Origin: JAWXBK01 sp034439975
GTDB taxonomy: Bacteria > Pseudomonadota > Alphaproteobacteria > Dongiales > Dongiaceae
Assembly: GCA_034439975.1 (NCBI GenBank)
Contig: JAWXBK010000047.1
Coordinates: forward strand, 1 to 22,275
DNA length: 22,275 nt
Direction of reading: 5' to 3'
How positions within the stretch are numbered: the stretch's first letter is position 1; each line of letters opens with the position of its first letter. Made by a program: the position numbers and the translations under genes. The notes under the pieces are model-generated. The model ran no database searches. It saw nothing but the letters and a program-made list of their open reading frames with translations, and had not been told where the DNA came from. Positions 7,226-15,210 of the stretch are shown in pieces.

Positions 7226-8476
7226 GTGCGGATCATCGTCCTGGGCGCCGGGGTCATCGGCGTCACGACGGCCTGGTATCTGGCAAAGGACGGCCACGCG
7301 GTGACCGTCGTCGATCGCCAGCCGCGCGTCGCATCGGAAACGAGCTTTGCCAATGCCGGACTGATTGCACCGGGCCATGCCTATGCCTGGGCCTCGCCCC
7401 GGGCGCCGCGGATGCTGTTGCGCTCGCTCTGGCGCGACGACACGGCATTGAAGCTGAGATTGCGCGCCGACCCGGCCCTCTGGCGCTGGGCGCGCGCTTT
7501 CCTCGCCAACTGCCCGGCCGAGCGCAACCGTCGCAACACCCTGATCAAGCTTCGCCTCTGTCTGTTGAGCCAGCGTTTGCTCGACGAACTGACCGAAGCC
7601 GAGGCGCTCAACTATCACCGCATCGCCAAAGGCCTGCTGTATCTCTATCGCGATCCGGATCATCTCGCGGCCGGGCAGCGCAACATGGCCATGCTCAACG
7701 GGAACGGCATGAGCCTTCGCGCGATCGATGCCGATGAATGCCGGGCGATCGAACCGGCGCTGGCGGGTTCGCGCACGACGATCGCCGGCGCGATCTATGC
7801 GCCAACCGATGCGAGCGGCGATTGCCGTCTGTTCACCGAACAACTGGCCGAGCGGGCGACGCGGCGCGGCGTCGATTTTCAGTTCGGCCGCACGGTGACG
7901 CGCCTCAGGGTCGAGGGCGATCGCCTCGCAGCCATCGCAACCGACGAAGGCGACATGACGGCCGATCACTATATCCTTGCATTCGGCAGCTACGCGGCAC
8001 CACTCGCTCGCACCGCAGGACTTCGTCTGCCGGTCTATCCGGTAAAGGGATATTCCCTCACTTTACCGCTGCGCGATGCGGCGCGCGCACCGATCGTCGG
8101 CGGCGTCGACGAACATAATCTTGTTGCCTATGCCCGCTTCGGCGACCGCATGCGCCTGACGGGCACCGCCGATATCGCGGGTTACGATAGCAGCCATCGG
8201 CCCGCCGACTTCGCCTCGATGATCGCCTCCGCGCGCGGCCTATTCCCCGAAGCCGCCCATTACGACCGGCCGGATTACTGGACCTGCCTTCGTCCCATGA
8301 CGCCGGATGGACCGCCGCTGCTGGGCCCCACCTCGATCGGCAATCTGATGCTGAATGCGGGGTCGGGTCATATGGGCTGGACGATGGCCTGCGCGAACGC
8401 GCGGATCGTCGCCGATCTGATCGCCCGGCGCCCGCCGCCGATCCCGCTCGAAGGGCTCACGCTCGAGGGTCGCTGA
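7226..8476 (+). CDS. DadA-like D-amino-acid dehydrogenase (FAD)
   Basis: The 416-residue protein has an N-terminal FAD Rossmann motif (RIIVLGAGVIGVTTAWYLAK) and the DadA signature ASETSFANAGLIAPGHAYAW. Later come VYPVKGYSLTLPL and the C-terminal FAD segment LMLNAGSGHMGWTMACANAR. Such enzymes oxidise D-amino acids to 2-oxo acids and pass electrons to the respiratory chain; length fits DadA (about 430). GTG 7226 is chosen over an in-frame GTG at 7199 because GAGGGAG lies 8 nt upstream and the Rossmann strand begins at once. It is convergent with the racemase-superfamily gene (33-nt gap). The range of D-amino acids cannot be read from sequence; a link with the AruI-type decarboxylase further on would point to D-arginine, but that is speculation. 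It belongs to a different branch from the oxidoreductase at 3309. Confidence 0.87.
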   Translation: MRIIVLGAGVIGVTTAWYLAKDGHAVTVVDRQPRVASETSFANAGLIAPGHAYAWASPRAPRMLLRSLWRDDTALKLRLRADPALWRWARAFLANCPAERNRRNTLIKLRLCLLSQRLLDELTEAEALNYHRIAKGLLYLYRDPDHLAAGQRNMAMLNGNGMSLRAIDADECRAIEPALAGSRTTIAGAIYAPTDASGDCRLFTEQLAERATRRGVDFQFGRTVTRLRVEGDRLAAIATDEGDMTADHYILAFGSYAAPLARTAGLRLPVYPVKGYSLTLPLRDAARAPIVGGVDEHNLVAYARFGDRMRLTGTADIAGYDSSHRPADFASMIASARGLFPEAAHYDRPDYWTCLRPMTPDGPPLLGPTSIGNLMLNAGSGHMGWTMACANARIVADLIARRPPPIPLEGLTLEGR

Positions 8477-8509
8477 CGGGAAGGATCGGATCGAGCGTCG
8501 CGTTGCGTT

Positions 8510-9298
8510 TCAGGTGCGGAAGAGACGACCGAAACCCGGAATAGGTTCGGCGACACCGGCAAGCCGCAGGCAATGCCAGGCCATCGCATGGTTGCTCGAT
8601 GTGACGGGCCGGCCGAGCTCCGCCTCGAGCTCTTCGACAATCGAGGCGACCCGCAAACTGGTGCAGGATACGAACACGCCGTCGACGCCGGGTTCGCCCA
8701 TAAGATCGCGCACGGCATCCTTGATCGAAGCCTGGCTGATACAGGCGACCTCGTTGTCGTTCTCGTGATTGAACGAACCCATGACCGGTACGCTGATCCC
8801 GCGCGCCTCGATATGCCGCCGAAGCATCTCGTTGACGCTTTCGACATAGGGCGTCAGCAGCGCGATGCGCCTGCAACCCATCGCCTTCAGCCCGGCAATC
8901 GCACCGGTGATGGGAGTCGTACAGGCAACGCCGGGGCGCGCCTCGCGGATACGCTCGAACACGCGCTCCTCGCCGATGACAACCGTTCCCGACGTGCAGC
9001 CATAGGCGACGACATCGAGTGGAATGCCCGGCAGGATCGCCGCAGCGGCGGCGGCCATGCCCTTTTCCATCTCGGCCAGGGTGGTCGGATTGATGTCCGG
9101 CGCATTGAGAATGCGGGTTTCGTAATAGGCCACGCCGTCGATCCGAAAGATCTGCCGAAACTCGTGCTCGATCGTGTGATCGGTCGCGAGCACGATCATG
9201 CCGATCCGGGCACGGTGCGCGACACCGCCATCCAGCGCGAAACGCATATGCTCCTTGCTGACAGGAGCAGCCGGCGGATGCAGGGCTGTTTCGTTCAT
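8510..9298 (-). CDS. Asp/Glu racemase superfamily enzyme (maleate isomerase/arylmalonate decarboxylase/EutA-like)
   Basis: The 262-residue protein shows both half-site cysteines of the superfamily: Cys101 in YGCTSGT and Cys212 in SCTSLR. RIALLTPYVESVNE and PVTSSNHAMAWHCLRLAG are shared with maleate cis-trans isomerase, arylmalonate decarboxylase and the ectoine-utilisation protein EutA. With two cysteines, isomerisation or racemisation is favoured over the single-cysteine decarboxylase chemistry. GAGGGAGG before ATG 9298 is a strong ribosome site. It follows the AEC carrier gene by 64 nt on the same strand and is probably co-transcribed, so the carrier may import its substrate, perhaps a small dicarboxylate. 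No EutB-E genes are present, so an ectoine role is not supported. Confidence 0.82.
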   Translation of the reverse strand: MNETALHPPAAPVSKEHMRFALDGGVAHRARIGMIVLATDHTIEHEFRQIFRIDGVAYYETRILNAPDINPTTLAEMEKGMAAAAAAILPGIPLDVVAYGCTSGTVVIGEERVFERIREARPGVACTTPITGAIAGLKAMGCRRIALLTPYVESVNEMLRRHIEARGISVPVMGSFNHENDNEVACISQASIKDAVRDLMGEPGVDGVFVSCTSLRVASIVEELEAELGRPVTSSNHAMAWHCLRLAGVAEPIPGFGRLFRT

Positions 9299-9362
9299 CG
9301 CGTCGTTCCTCCCTCGCGATGCCAGGACGCCATTATAGGCAATTCGGCGCGCGAACCAAACG

Positions 9363-10238
9363 CTAGAGCACGGCCCACAATAGCAGGGGCAGCGTCAGGA
9401 ACGAGAGGATGGTCGAGAGCATGACCATCCCGGCCACCTGTTCGGGCTGCCGCGAATAATATTGGGCAAACAGGTAGTTGAAGACGGCGACCGGCATCGT
9501 TGCCTGGATCAGGACGGCGCCACGCGCCAGATCGCTGAGGTCGAACAGGATCCCGACCGCGTAACCGATGGCCGCGCCGCCCGCGAGCCGCACCAGCGAG
9601 AGAATGAGTGCGCGGTGTATGGTCGTCACCCGCAGCCGCGCCAGCGATACGCCCAGCGCCAGCAGCATCATCGGGATCGTCACACCGCCGAGCAGTTCGA
9701 TCGTGTTGGCGAACCACGCCGGCACCGTCCAACCGGTCGCGATCACAATGATCGAGAACGCGACCGCATAGAGGATCGGCATGGTCGCGAACCGCTTCAG
9801 CGAGAAACTGCCCGAGACGATCGCGATGCCGACGGTGAACTGCAACGTCGCCGTCAGTGCGAAGATGATGATGGCGAAGGCGAGGCCTGCTTCGCCGAAT
9901 GCAAAGAGACAGAGCGGCAGCCCCATATTGCCGGTGTTCGGAAACATGAGTGCCGGCAGGAACGAGTGAAATGGCAACTTCATGACCCGCAGCACGGCCA
10001 TACCGAGCACCGCGAAGCCGGCGGTTGCCGTGAGACTGGCAATCGCCACTTCGCCCAGTGCATCGAGGGGGATCTCGAGACTGGTAAGCGTCGACGCGAT
10101 CAGACAGGGCGTCCCCACCATCGTGACCAGGTTGGTCACGAATTCCGTCTCGAACGCCCGCCCCCTGCGCGCCCAGATGAACCCGATACCGGCGCAGATT
10201 AGCACCGGGGCGATGATGGCAAATAACTCGGAATACAC
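9363..10238 (-). CDS. AEC-family transporter (auxin efflux carrier/malonate carrier type)
   Basis: The 291-residue hydrophobic protein has about ten predicted membrane helices in two similar halves, the fold of the auxin-efflux-carrier family, whose bacterial members include MdcF-type malonate carriers. The hallmark broken-helix motifs are visible: FPNTGNMGLPLCLFAFG in the first half and ATMPVAVFNYLFAQ in the second. ATG 10238 has GGGGAA upstream. It is the first gene of a likely two-gene unit with the racemase-superfamily gene, divergent from the PotD-like gene with a 161-nt gap. Inner-membrane location. The family transports organic anions by secondary transport; I infer a carboxylate used by the downstream enzyme. 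Confidence 0.9.
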   Translation of the reverse strand: MYSELFAIIAPVLICAGIGFIWARRGRAFETEFVTNLVTMVGTPCLIASTLTSLEIPLDALGEVAIASLTATAGFAVLGMAVLRVMKLPFHSFLPALMFPNTGNMGLPLCLFAFGEAGLAFAIIIFALTATLQFTVGIAIVSGSFSLKRFATMPILYAVAFSIIVIATGWTVPAWFANTIELLGGVTIPMMLLALGVSLARLRVTTIHRALILSLVRLAGGAAIGYAVGILFDLSDLARGAVLIQATMPVAVFNYLFAQYYSRQPEQVAGMVMLSTILSFLTLPLLLWAVL

Positions 10239-10399
10239 GATTTTCCCCGATTTCCGACGCCTAGGGGCGGTGTCGGCACCCTAGCAGCGGCAATGGCGCG
10301 GGAGAAGCGATGACAGTTGCGCGCGACACCGCTTGCATGGATGCTTATCGACAGATGCCGGCCCCCGAACAACCTGCGGCATCGTGGAGGACGCACTTA

Positions 10400-11515
10400 A
10401 TGGAAAAGAACCGTTTCATGGATCTTATGGCCGAAGGGAAAATGACCCGTCGGCAGATGACGAAGGCGCTGGCGTCGGTCGGTCTCGGCCTGATGACGGT
10501 GCCGGTGATGAAGCGCCCGGCCGCTGCCGCCGTGAACGACATCACCTACTACACCTGGGCGTCGTATGAAATTCCCGAGCTGCATCCGGCCTATTTCGAA
10601 AAATACGGCGGCAGCCCGGATCCTGCGTTTTTTGCCGACGAGGAAGAAGCGCTGCAAAAGCTGCGCTCGGGTTACACCCCCGACCTCTCGCATCCGTGCA
10701 CGTACGTGTTGCCCCGCTGGCGCGATGCCGGTGTTATTGCGCCGATCGATACGTCGCGCCTGACGCATTACAACGACATCTTCCCCGAGCTGAAGACGAT
10801 CAAGGGCACGTTTGACGACAACGGTGTCTATTACGTTCCGGTCGACTGGGGCAATTCATCGATCCTCTACCGCACCGATTTGGTCGAGGTGGAGGAAGAA
10901 TCGTGGATGCTGCTGTTCGACGAGCGTTACGCCGGCAAACTGGCTGTGTATGACGCGATCGACGGTGCGGTCACCGCCGCTGCGCTGGCGCTTGGCATCA
11001 AGGATCCGTTCAACATGACCGATGAACAGATCGAACAGTGCCGTCAGTTGCTGGTGAAGCAGAAAGACCTTCTGCTCTATTACTGGAGCGACAACACCAC
11101 GATCGAGCAGAGCCTCGCATCGGGCGAACTGGTTGCGGCCTATGCCTGGAACGCCTCCGTCGTGACGCTCAAGCAGCAGGGCATTCCGGTTAAGTATATG
11201 AACCCGAAGGAAGGCATTCTCACCTGGGTTTGCGGACTGGTCCTGATCGAAGGCGGCCCGGGCGACGAAGAGGCGAAGTACGATTTCATTAACGCGATGT
11301 CGTCGCCGGAAGCCGGCCAGTTCGAAATCGAGTCCTACGGCTATGGCCATTCGAACATGAAGTCGTTCGAAAGGGTCTCGCCGGAACGGCTCGCAGAGCT
11401 GGGGATCTCGTCGCCCACGGCGCTGTTCGCGCAGGGCGTCTTCCTGTCGGAAGTCCCACCCGAGACCCGCGAGAAGTACATCACGATGTTCGAAGGCGTG
11501 AAAGCCGGTATCTGA
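10400..11515 (+). CDS. PotD-like periplasmic substrate-binding protein of an ABC transporter (orphan)
   Basis: The 371-residue protein has a twin-arginine-type leader (TRRQMTKALASVGLGLMTV, Arg17-Arg18, Ala-rich cleavage region near 40-44). A type II solute-binding fold follows, like PotD/PotF, the spermidine/putrescine receptors: DITYYTWASYEIPE at the first strand, VDWGNSSILYRTDLV and YYWSDNTTIEQSLASGELV. ATG 10400 is preceded by GGAGG at 9 nt; the frame is open further upstream without a leader. No ATPase or permease gene is adjacent, so it must share a transporter encoded elsewhere or act alone. The gene ends at a strong terminator, so it forms a single-gene unit. Family ligands are polyamines and other amines; the substrate here is not provable from sequence. 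Confidence 0.87.
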   Translation: MEKNRFMDLMAEGKMTRRQMTKALASVGLGLMTVPVMKRPAAAAVNDITYYTWASYEIPELHPAYFEKYGGSPDPAFFADEEEALQKLRSGYTPDLSHPCTYVLPRWRDAGVIAPIDTSRLTHYNDIFPELKTIKGTFDDNGVYYVPVDWGNSSILYRTDLVEVEEESWMLLFDERYAGKLAVYDAIDGAVTAAALALGIKDPFNMTDEQIEQCRQLLVKQKDLLLYYWSDNTTIEQSLASGELVAAYAWNASVVTLKQQGIPVKYMNPKEGILTWVCGLVLIEGGPGDEEAKYDFINAMSSPEAGQFEIESYGYGHSNMKSFERVSPERLAELGISSPTALFAQGVFLSEVPPETREKYITMFEGVKAGI

Positions 11516-11540
11516 CAGGCTCGATCGTCGACAACAAAGG

Positions 11541-11574
11541 CGGGCGGAGCGGGAAGGCTCCGCCCGTTTCATTT
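11541..11574 (+). terminator. Strong intrinsic terminator, probably bidirectional
   Basis: A perfect 10-bp GC stem (11541-11550 with 11557-11566) with a 6-nt GGGAAG loop is followed by TTTCATTT. It begins 25 nt after the PotD-like stop. On the minus strand CCTTTGTTGT follows the same stem, so it can also end transcription of the convergent BKACE gene. Confidence 0.85.
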
Positions 11575-11585
11575 CGGGCCGACGA

Positions 11586-12416
11586 TCAGGCCGCGCGCAG
11601 GCCGAGCAAAGCGCGCGCCTCGGTCGCGGTCGAGGGCCGCCGATCATATTCGCCGCACAGATCGGCAACCTGGCGAACGAGCGCGGCATTGCTCGCGGCC
11701 AGCTTTCCCTTCGCGATATAGATATTGTCCTCGAGGCCGGTGCGCGCATGCCCGCCGCGCGCGAGCGCCCAGCGATTGACCGTCACCTGATGGCGGCTGA
11801 CGCCCGCCGCCGTCCAGGTCGCACCGGGCAGAACCTCCGCCAATTCGCCGATAAGAAAGTCGAGGATCGGTTCGCGCGCCGGCATCGCGCCGGGAATACC
11901 CATGACGAACTGCACATGCGCCGGCGCCTCGATGAGACCGCGATCGACCAGCGCACGCGCGTTGTACAGCATCGCCAGATCGAAGATCTCGATCTCGGGT
12001 TTCACCTCATTGGCGATCATCGAGCCGGCCAGCGCATCGATCAGCGCCGGCGGATTTTCGTAGATGATGGTCGCGAAGTTGACCGACCCCGTCGCGAGCG
12101 AGGCCATGTCGGGGCGATGCTGGAGCGCGCTGCCGCGCTCGTCTGGATCGCGCCCGCGCCCACCGGTCGAGAACTGGACGATCATACCGGGGCAATGTTT
12201 CCGGATGCCCGCCTGGACCAGGGCGAAGCGCGCCGGATCGGAGGACGACCGGCCGTCGTCGTCGCGGACATGAATATGAACCAGCGATGCACCGGCCTCG
12301 AAGGCCTCGTGCGTACTTTCGACCTGCTCGGCAACCGTGACCGGGACGGCGGGATTCTGTTCTTTGGTTGGCTGGCTGCCGGTGATCGCAACCGTGATGA
12401 TGCAGGGTGTAGCCAT
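11586..12416 (-). CDS. BKACE family (DUF849) beta-keto acid cleavage enzyme
   Basis: The 276-residue TIM-barrel protein matches Kce, the 3-keto-5-aminohexanoate cleavage enzyme, over its full length. BKACEs condense a beta-keto acid with acetyl-CoA, giving acetoacetate and a new acyl-CoA. The zinc ligands are visible: His47 and His49 (VHIHVRDDDGR) and Glu229 (GGHARTGLED), with Arg225 alongside. QFSTGG and FVMGIPGAM are also conserved. The position equivalent to Kce Glu14 (ITGAE) is Gln15 here (ITGSQ), which may mean a substrate lacking the amino group of the lysine-fermentation intermediate. ATG 12416 has GAGGAG close upstream; a longer in-frame extension lacks homology. It is divergent from the ThDP enzyme gene and convergent with the PotD-like gene. 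Candidate substrates in this family include beta-ketoglutarate, dehydrocarnitine and beta-keto amino acids. Confidence 0.9.
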   Translation of the reverse strand: MATPCIITVAITGSQPTKEQNPAVPVTVAEQVESTHEAFEAGASLVHIHVRDDDGRSSSDPARFALVQAGIRKHCPGMIVQFSTGGRGRDPDERGSALQHRPDMASLATGSVNFATIIYENPPALIDALAGSMIANEVKPEIEIFDLAMLYNARALVDRGLIEAPAHVQFVMGIPGAMPAREPILDFLIGELAEVLPGATWTAAGVSRHQVTVNRWALARGGHARTGLEDNIYIAKGKLAASNAALVRQVADLCGEYDRRPSTATEARALLGLRAA

Positions 12417-12535
12417 CGTCTCCTCGCACGGGAAACGGGGAGGATACCACGCCGGAACAGCCCAATTCGAGCGGCCTTGCGCCGCCTTGGCCCGGCCGCC
12501 ATGCTGCGCCCGAATTCGCAGCAATGGGAACCGAC

Positions 12536-14131
12536 ATGACTGCCAAGACATGCGGCGAGGCCGCCATCGCCCTTCTCGAACCGCATGGCGTCGATACGCT
12601 GTTCGGCATCCCCGGCGTTCACACGCTGGATCTTTATCGAGGCATCGGTCGCAGCAAGATGCGGCATGTCGGCGTGCGCCACGAACAGGGCGCCGGTTTC
12701 ATGGCCGACGGCTACGCGCGAGCCAGCGGTCGGCCGGGCGTCTGCGTTCTGATCACCGGCCCCGGCGTCACCAACGCCGCCACGCCGATCGGTCAGGCAT
12801 TCTCGGATTCCGTTCCTGTCCTGTTGCTCTCGAGCGTGAACGAGACCGAGCATCTCGGAAAGGGTCGCGGCCGCCTGCACGAAAGCACCGACCAGCGCGC
12901 GATCATGGCGCCACTCGTCGGATACAGTCACACCGTGCGCACGCCGGACGAGTTGCCGCAGGCAATCGACGCCGCATTCGAGATGTTTGCAACGGGCCGC
13001 CCGCGCCCCGCTCATATCGAAATTCCCCTCGACGTGCTCGCCATGCCGGCGCCGAACGGCAAGGCCACATTGTCGAAGAAATCGCGCGCCACCCCGACCG
13101 ACAAGGATGTCGAGGCAGCCGCCGCCATCATCGATGGCGCAAAGGCACCGTTCATCATTGCGGGCGGCGGCACGGTCGATTGCGCAGCGGCGATCGCCGC
13201 GCTGGTCGAACGGATCGATGCAGATATCGCCCTGACTGTTGCCGCGAAGGGCGTGTTGCCGGCATCGCACCCCAATTCACTCGGCTCCACCCTGGCCCAG
13301 CCGGCGACACACAAGGCCATCGAAGAAGCCGATGTCGTGATCGCGGTCGGCACCGAGCTGTCCGAGACCGATAGCTGGACCGATCGTCTGCCGATCCGTG
13401 GCCGCATCGTGCGCATCGACATCGACCGGCCGACACTGACCCGCGACTACAAGCCGGACGCAACATTGCTCGGCGACGCCGGCATTGGCATCGAAGCGCT
13501 GACCGCCGCGGTCGCGCGCAAGCAGCCGTCCAATTCGCGGGCCCGGGCACGCGATGAAATCCGCCGGCGTAATGCGGCCGAGCGCGCGCCGCTGCAGATG
13601 AAGCATGTCCGCGTGCTCGATGCGATGCGCAAGGCGGTGCCCGAGAACGGTACGTTTGCAACCGACATGACCCAGATCGCGTACACCGGAAATTATCATT
13701 TCCCGATGTCGCAACCACGCCGCTGGTTTCATCCGAACGGTTTCGGGACACTCGGCTATGCGCTGCCGGCAGCGATCGGCGCGAAACTCGCAACGCCCGA
13801 ACGGCCTACGGTCGCGGTGGCGGGCGATGCCGGGTTTCTGTTCACGGTTCAGGAACTGGCAACGGCGGTCGAACTTAAGATGCCGCTCGCGATCCTGCTT
13901 TGGAACAACGATGCGCTGGGTCAGATCGCCGACGACATGATTCGCCTCGGGATCCCCGAACTTGGCGTGAAACCGCGTAACCCCGACTATCTCGCCTTGG
14001 CGCGCGCCTTCGGGGCGAATGCGGTTCGGGCCGAAAGCGCCGGGGGACTTCAGGACGCCCTGACCGGGGCGTTTGCTGCCAGCGGACCGACCCTGATCGA
14101 GGTGCGACAGGACGCCGCTTGGCTGGCCTGA
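12536..14131 (+). CDS. ThDP-dependent decarboxylase, 5-guanidino-2-oxopentanoate decarboxylase (AruI)-like
   Basis: The 531-residue protein has the three domains of the acetolactate-synthase/2-oxo-acid-decarboxylase superfamily. The N-terminal PYR domain has the catalytic Glu50 (VRHEQGAGFMADGYARASG), the middle domain has IIAGGG near residue 205, and the C-terminal PP domain has GDAGFLFTVQELATAVELKM followed by NND. The start (TCGEAAIALLEPHGVDTLFG) and GRGRLHE resemble AruI, which decarboxylates 2-ketoarginine to 4-guanidinobutyraldehyde. No FAD-type acetolactate-synthase features stand out. ATG 12536 is chosen for GGGAA 5 nt upstream and because homologues begin here; ATG 12524 is possible. 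No aldehyde dehydrogenase or guanidinobutyrase lies alongside, so the pathway is incomplete here. Substrate assignment rests on remembered similarity and could be another 2-oxo acid. Confidence 0.8.
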   Translation: MTAKTCGEAAIALLEPHGVDTLFGIPGVHTLDLYRGIGRSKMRHVGVRHEQGAGFMADGYARASGRPGVCVLITGPGVTNAATPIGQAFSDSVPVLLLSSVNETEHLGKGRGRLHESTDQRAIMAPLVGYSHTVRTPDELPQAIDAAFEMFATGRPRPAHIEIPLDVLAMPAPNGKATLSKKSRATPTDKDVEAAAAIIDGAKAPFIIAGGGTVDCAAAIAALVERIDADIALTVAAKGVLPASHPNSLGSTLAQPATHKAIEEADVVIAVGTELSETDSWTDRLPIRGRIVRIDIDRPTLTRDYKPDATLLGDAGIGIEALTAAVARKQPSNSRARARDEIRRRNAAERAPLQMKHVRVLDAMRKAVPENGTFATDMTQIAYTGNYHFPMSQPRRWFHPNGFGTLGYALPAAIGAKLATPERPTVAVAGDAGFLFTVQELATAVELKMPLAILLWNNDALGQIADDMIRLGIPELGVKPRNPDYLALARAFGANAVRAESAGGLQDALTGAFAASGPTLIEVRQDAAWLA

Positions 14132-14244
14132 CCGGCTGATAGCCTCGGCACACATCCGGATGCATAGGCCGGGGATAGAGGATCGTGACGTGACTTCCGG
14201 CGGTATTTCTGGCTGAATCCGGTCTGGCTTTGGCGCGGGGGCCT

Positions 14245-15180
14245 ATGATTCGACGGTGCATCAAGACGGCGGGCAGAGGTCTGTGCGGCGCCGTCGCCTT
14301 GGTTCTTACAACCGGGGCCGGCGGCACTGAGGATATCCGTTATGTCGTCGACAGCTTCGACCGGATTGTCTTCCACGCCGAATTTGAGCAGACGCTCGAT
14401 CAGCGCGTCACCAAATGGGTCGATCCGATCAACGTCTATCTCGATATCCGCGCCGGCGATCCGACGCTCTACGAGCGCCTGGTCGAAAGCCATCTTGTCG
14501 ATATCCGCTTTCTGACCGGGCTCGACAGCCGGATCGTCCTCGACCCGGCGGATGCCAATTTCTTCATCGTGTTCGATCGCGATGACCGGCTGATCCAGTC
14601 GGTGGTCGACTATCATCCCGCGCTCGTCAAGAACAGCAGCGGTGTCGCGAAAACACTGTGTTTTGGCATCTATTCAGTCAACGGCGGTTCGGAGATCGTT
14701 CGCGCGGTTATCGGCATCCCGACCGATCGCGCCGCATCGGCGGGCAAACTCGATGCCTGTGTGGTCGAGGAAATGACTCAGGTTCTGGGTCTGCCTAACG
14801 ATTCCGAGGAAGTGTTTCCGTCGATCTTCAATGATCTTTCAATCGACGACCATTTGACCGAACTCGATCGGACTCTGATCCGCCTGCTCTACGATCCAGC
14901 TTTGCCGCCCGGCATGAACCGGGATCAGGCGCTGGCACGCATCGAGTCACTGGCGATCGAAGATCCCGTCATCGCGCAAACGACACCCTCGCCGCGTAAC
15001 GCCAACAGCCGCAGCAACACCGGCGTTGCCGGTACCGATACGGCTGGCGGGCCCGGCATCAATAGCGGCGGTCTGGGCTCGGGTGGCGACGGCACGACCG
15101 GCGGCGCCCAAGATACCGGTGCCGCGGCCGATGGCCCCGGCTCGCTTTCCGTCAACGCCGAGCGCAACGGCGACTCCTGA
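14245..15180 (+). CDS. Exported DUF2927-domain protein with Gly/Ser/Thr-rich tail
   Basis: The 311-residue protein has an N-terminal signal peptide (basic IRRCIK, then a hydrophobic core to about residue 27). Its DUF2927 core is recognised by VEEMTQVLGLPNDSEEV (about 173-190), FPSIFND and LTELDRTLIRLLYDP (about 204-218), then GM. DUF2927 proteins have no established function; the EEMTQ-LGLPND pattern recalls metallopeptidase helices but there is no HExxH. Residues from about 235 on are low-complexity (repeated Gly-Gly, Thr-Gly, Ser-Gly), probably a disordered extracytoplasmic tail. ATG 14245 follows a run of G; an upstream in-frame TTG at 14230 is the alternative. It starts 113 nt after the ThDP gene, with no clear functional link. 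Confidence 0.82.
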   Translation: MIRRCIKTAGRGLCGAVALVLTTGAGGTEDIRYVVDSFDRIVFHAEFEQTLDQRVTKWVDPINVYLDIRAGDPTLYERLVESHLVDIRFLTGLDSRIVLDPADANFFIVFDRDDRLIQSVVDYHPALVKNSSGVAKTLCFGIYSVNGGSEIVRAVIGIPTDRAASAGKLDACVVEEMTQVLGLPNDSEEVFPSIFNDLSIDDHLTELDRTLIRLLYDPALPPGMNRDQALARIESLAIEDPVIAQTTPSPRNANSRSNTGVAGTDTAGGPGINSGGLGSGGDGTTGGAQDTGAAADGPGSLSVNAERNGDS

Positions 15181-15187
15181 CCGGCCG

Positions 15188-15210
15188 CGGCGCTCGGCGC
15201 CGGCTGGTTT
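15188..15210 (+). terminator. Weak terminator-like hairpin after the DUF2927 gene
   Basis: A 6-bp perfect stem (15188-15193 with 15197-15202) with a TCG loop is followed by GCTGGTTT, a poor U-tract. It starts 8 nt after the stop codon. Confidence 0.3.

Noticed and set aside
8459..8498. 8-bp inverted repeat between the convergent DadA-like and racemase-superfamily genes as a terminator.
   Set aside because: The loop is 24 nt and the following sequence (CGCGTTGCG) is not a U-tract on either strand.
8510..9298. Ectoine-utilisation EutA assignment.
   Set aside because: Motifs are similar, but no other ectoine-utilisation gene is present and maleate isomerase-type relatives fit equally well.
14155..14164. 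10-bp palindrome CATCCGGATG after the ThDP gene.
   Set aside because: No loop, no repeat copy noticed nearby and no promoter context; a palindrome of this length is easily chance.
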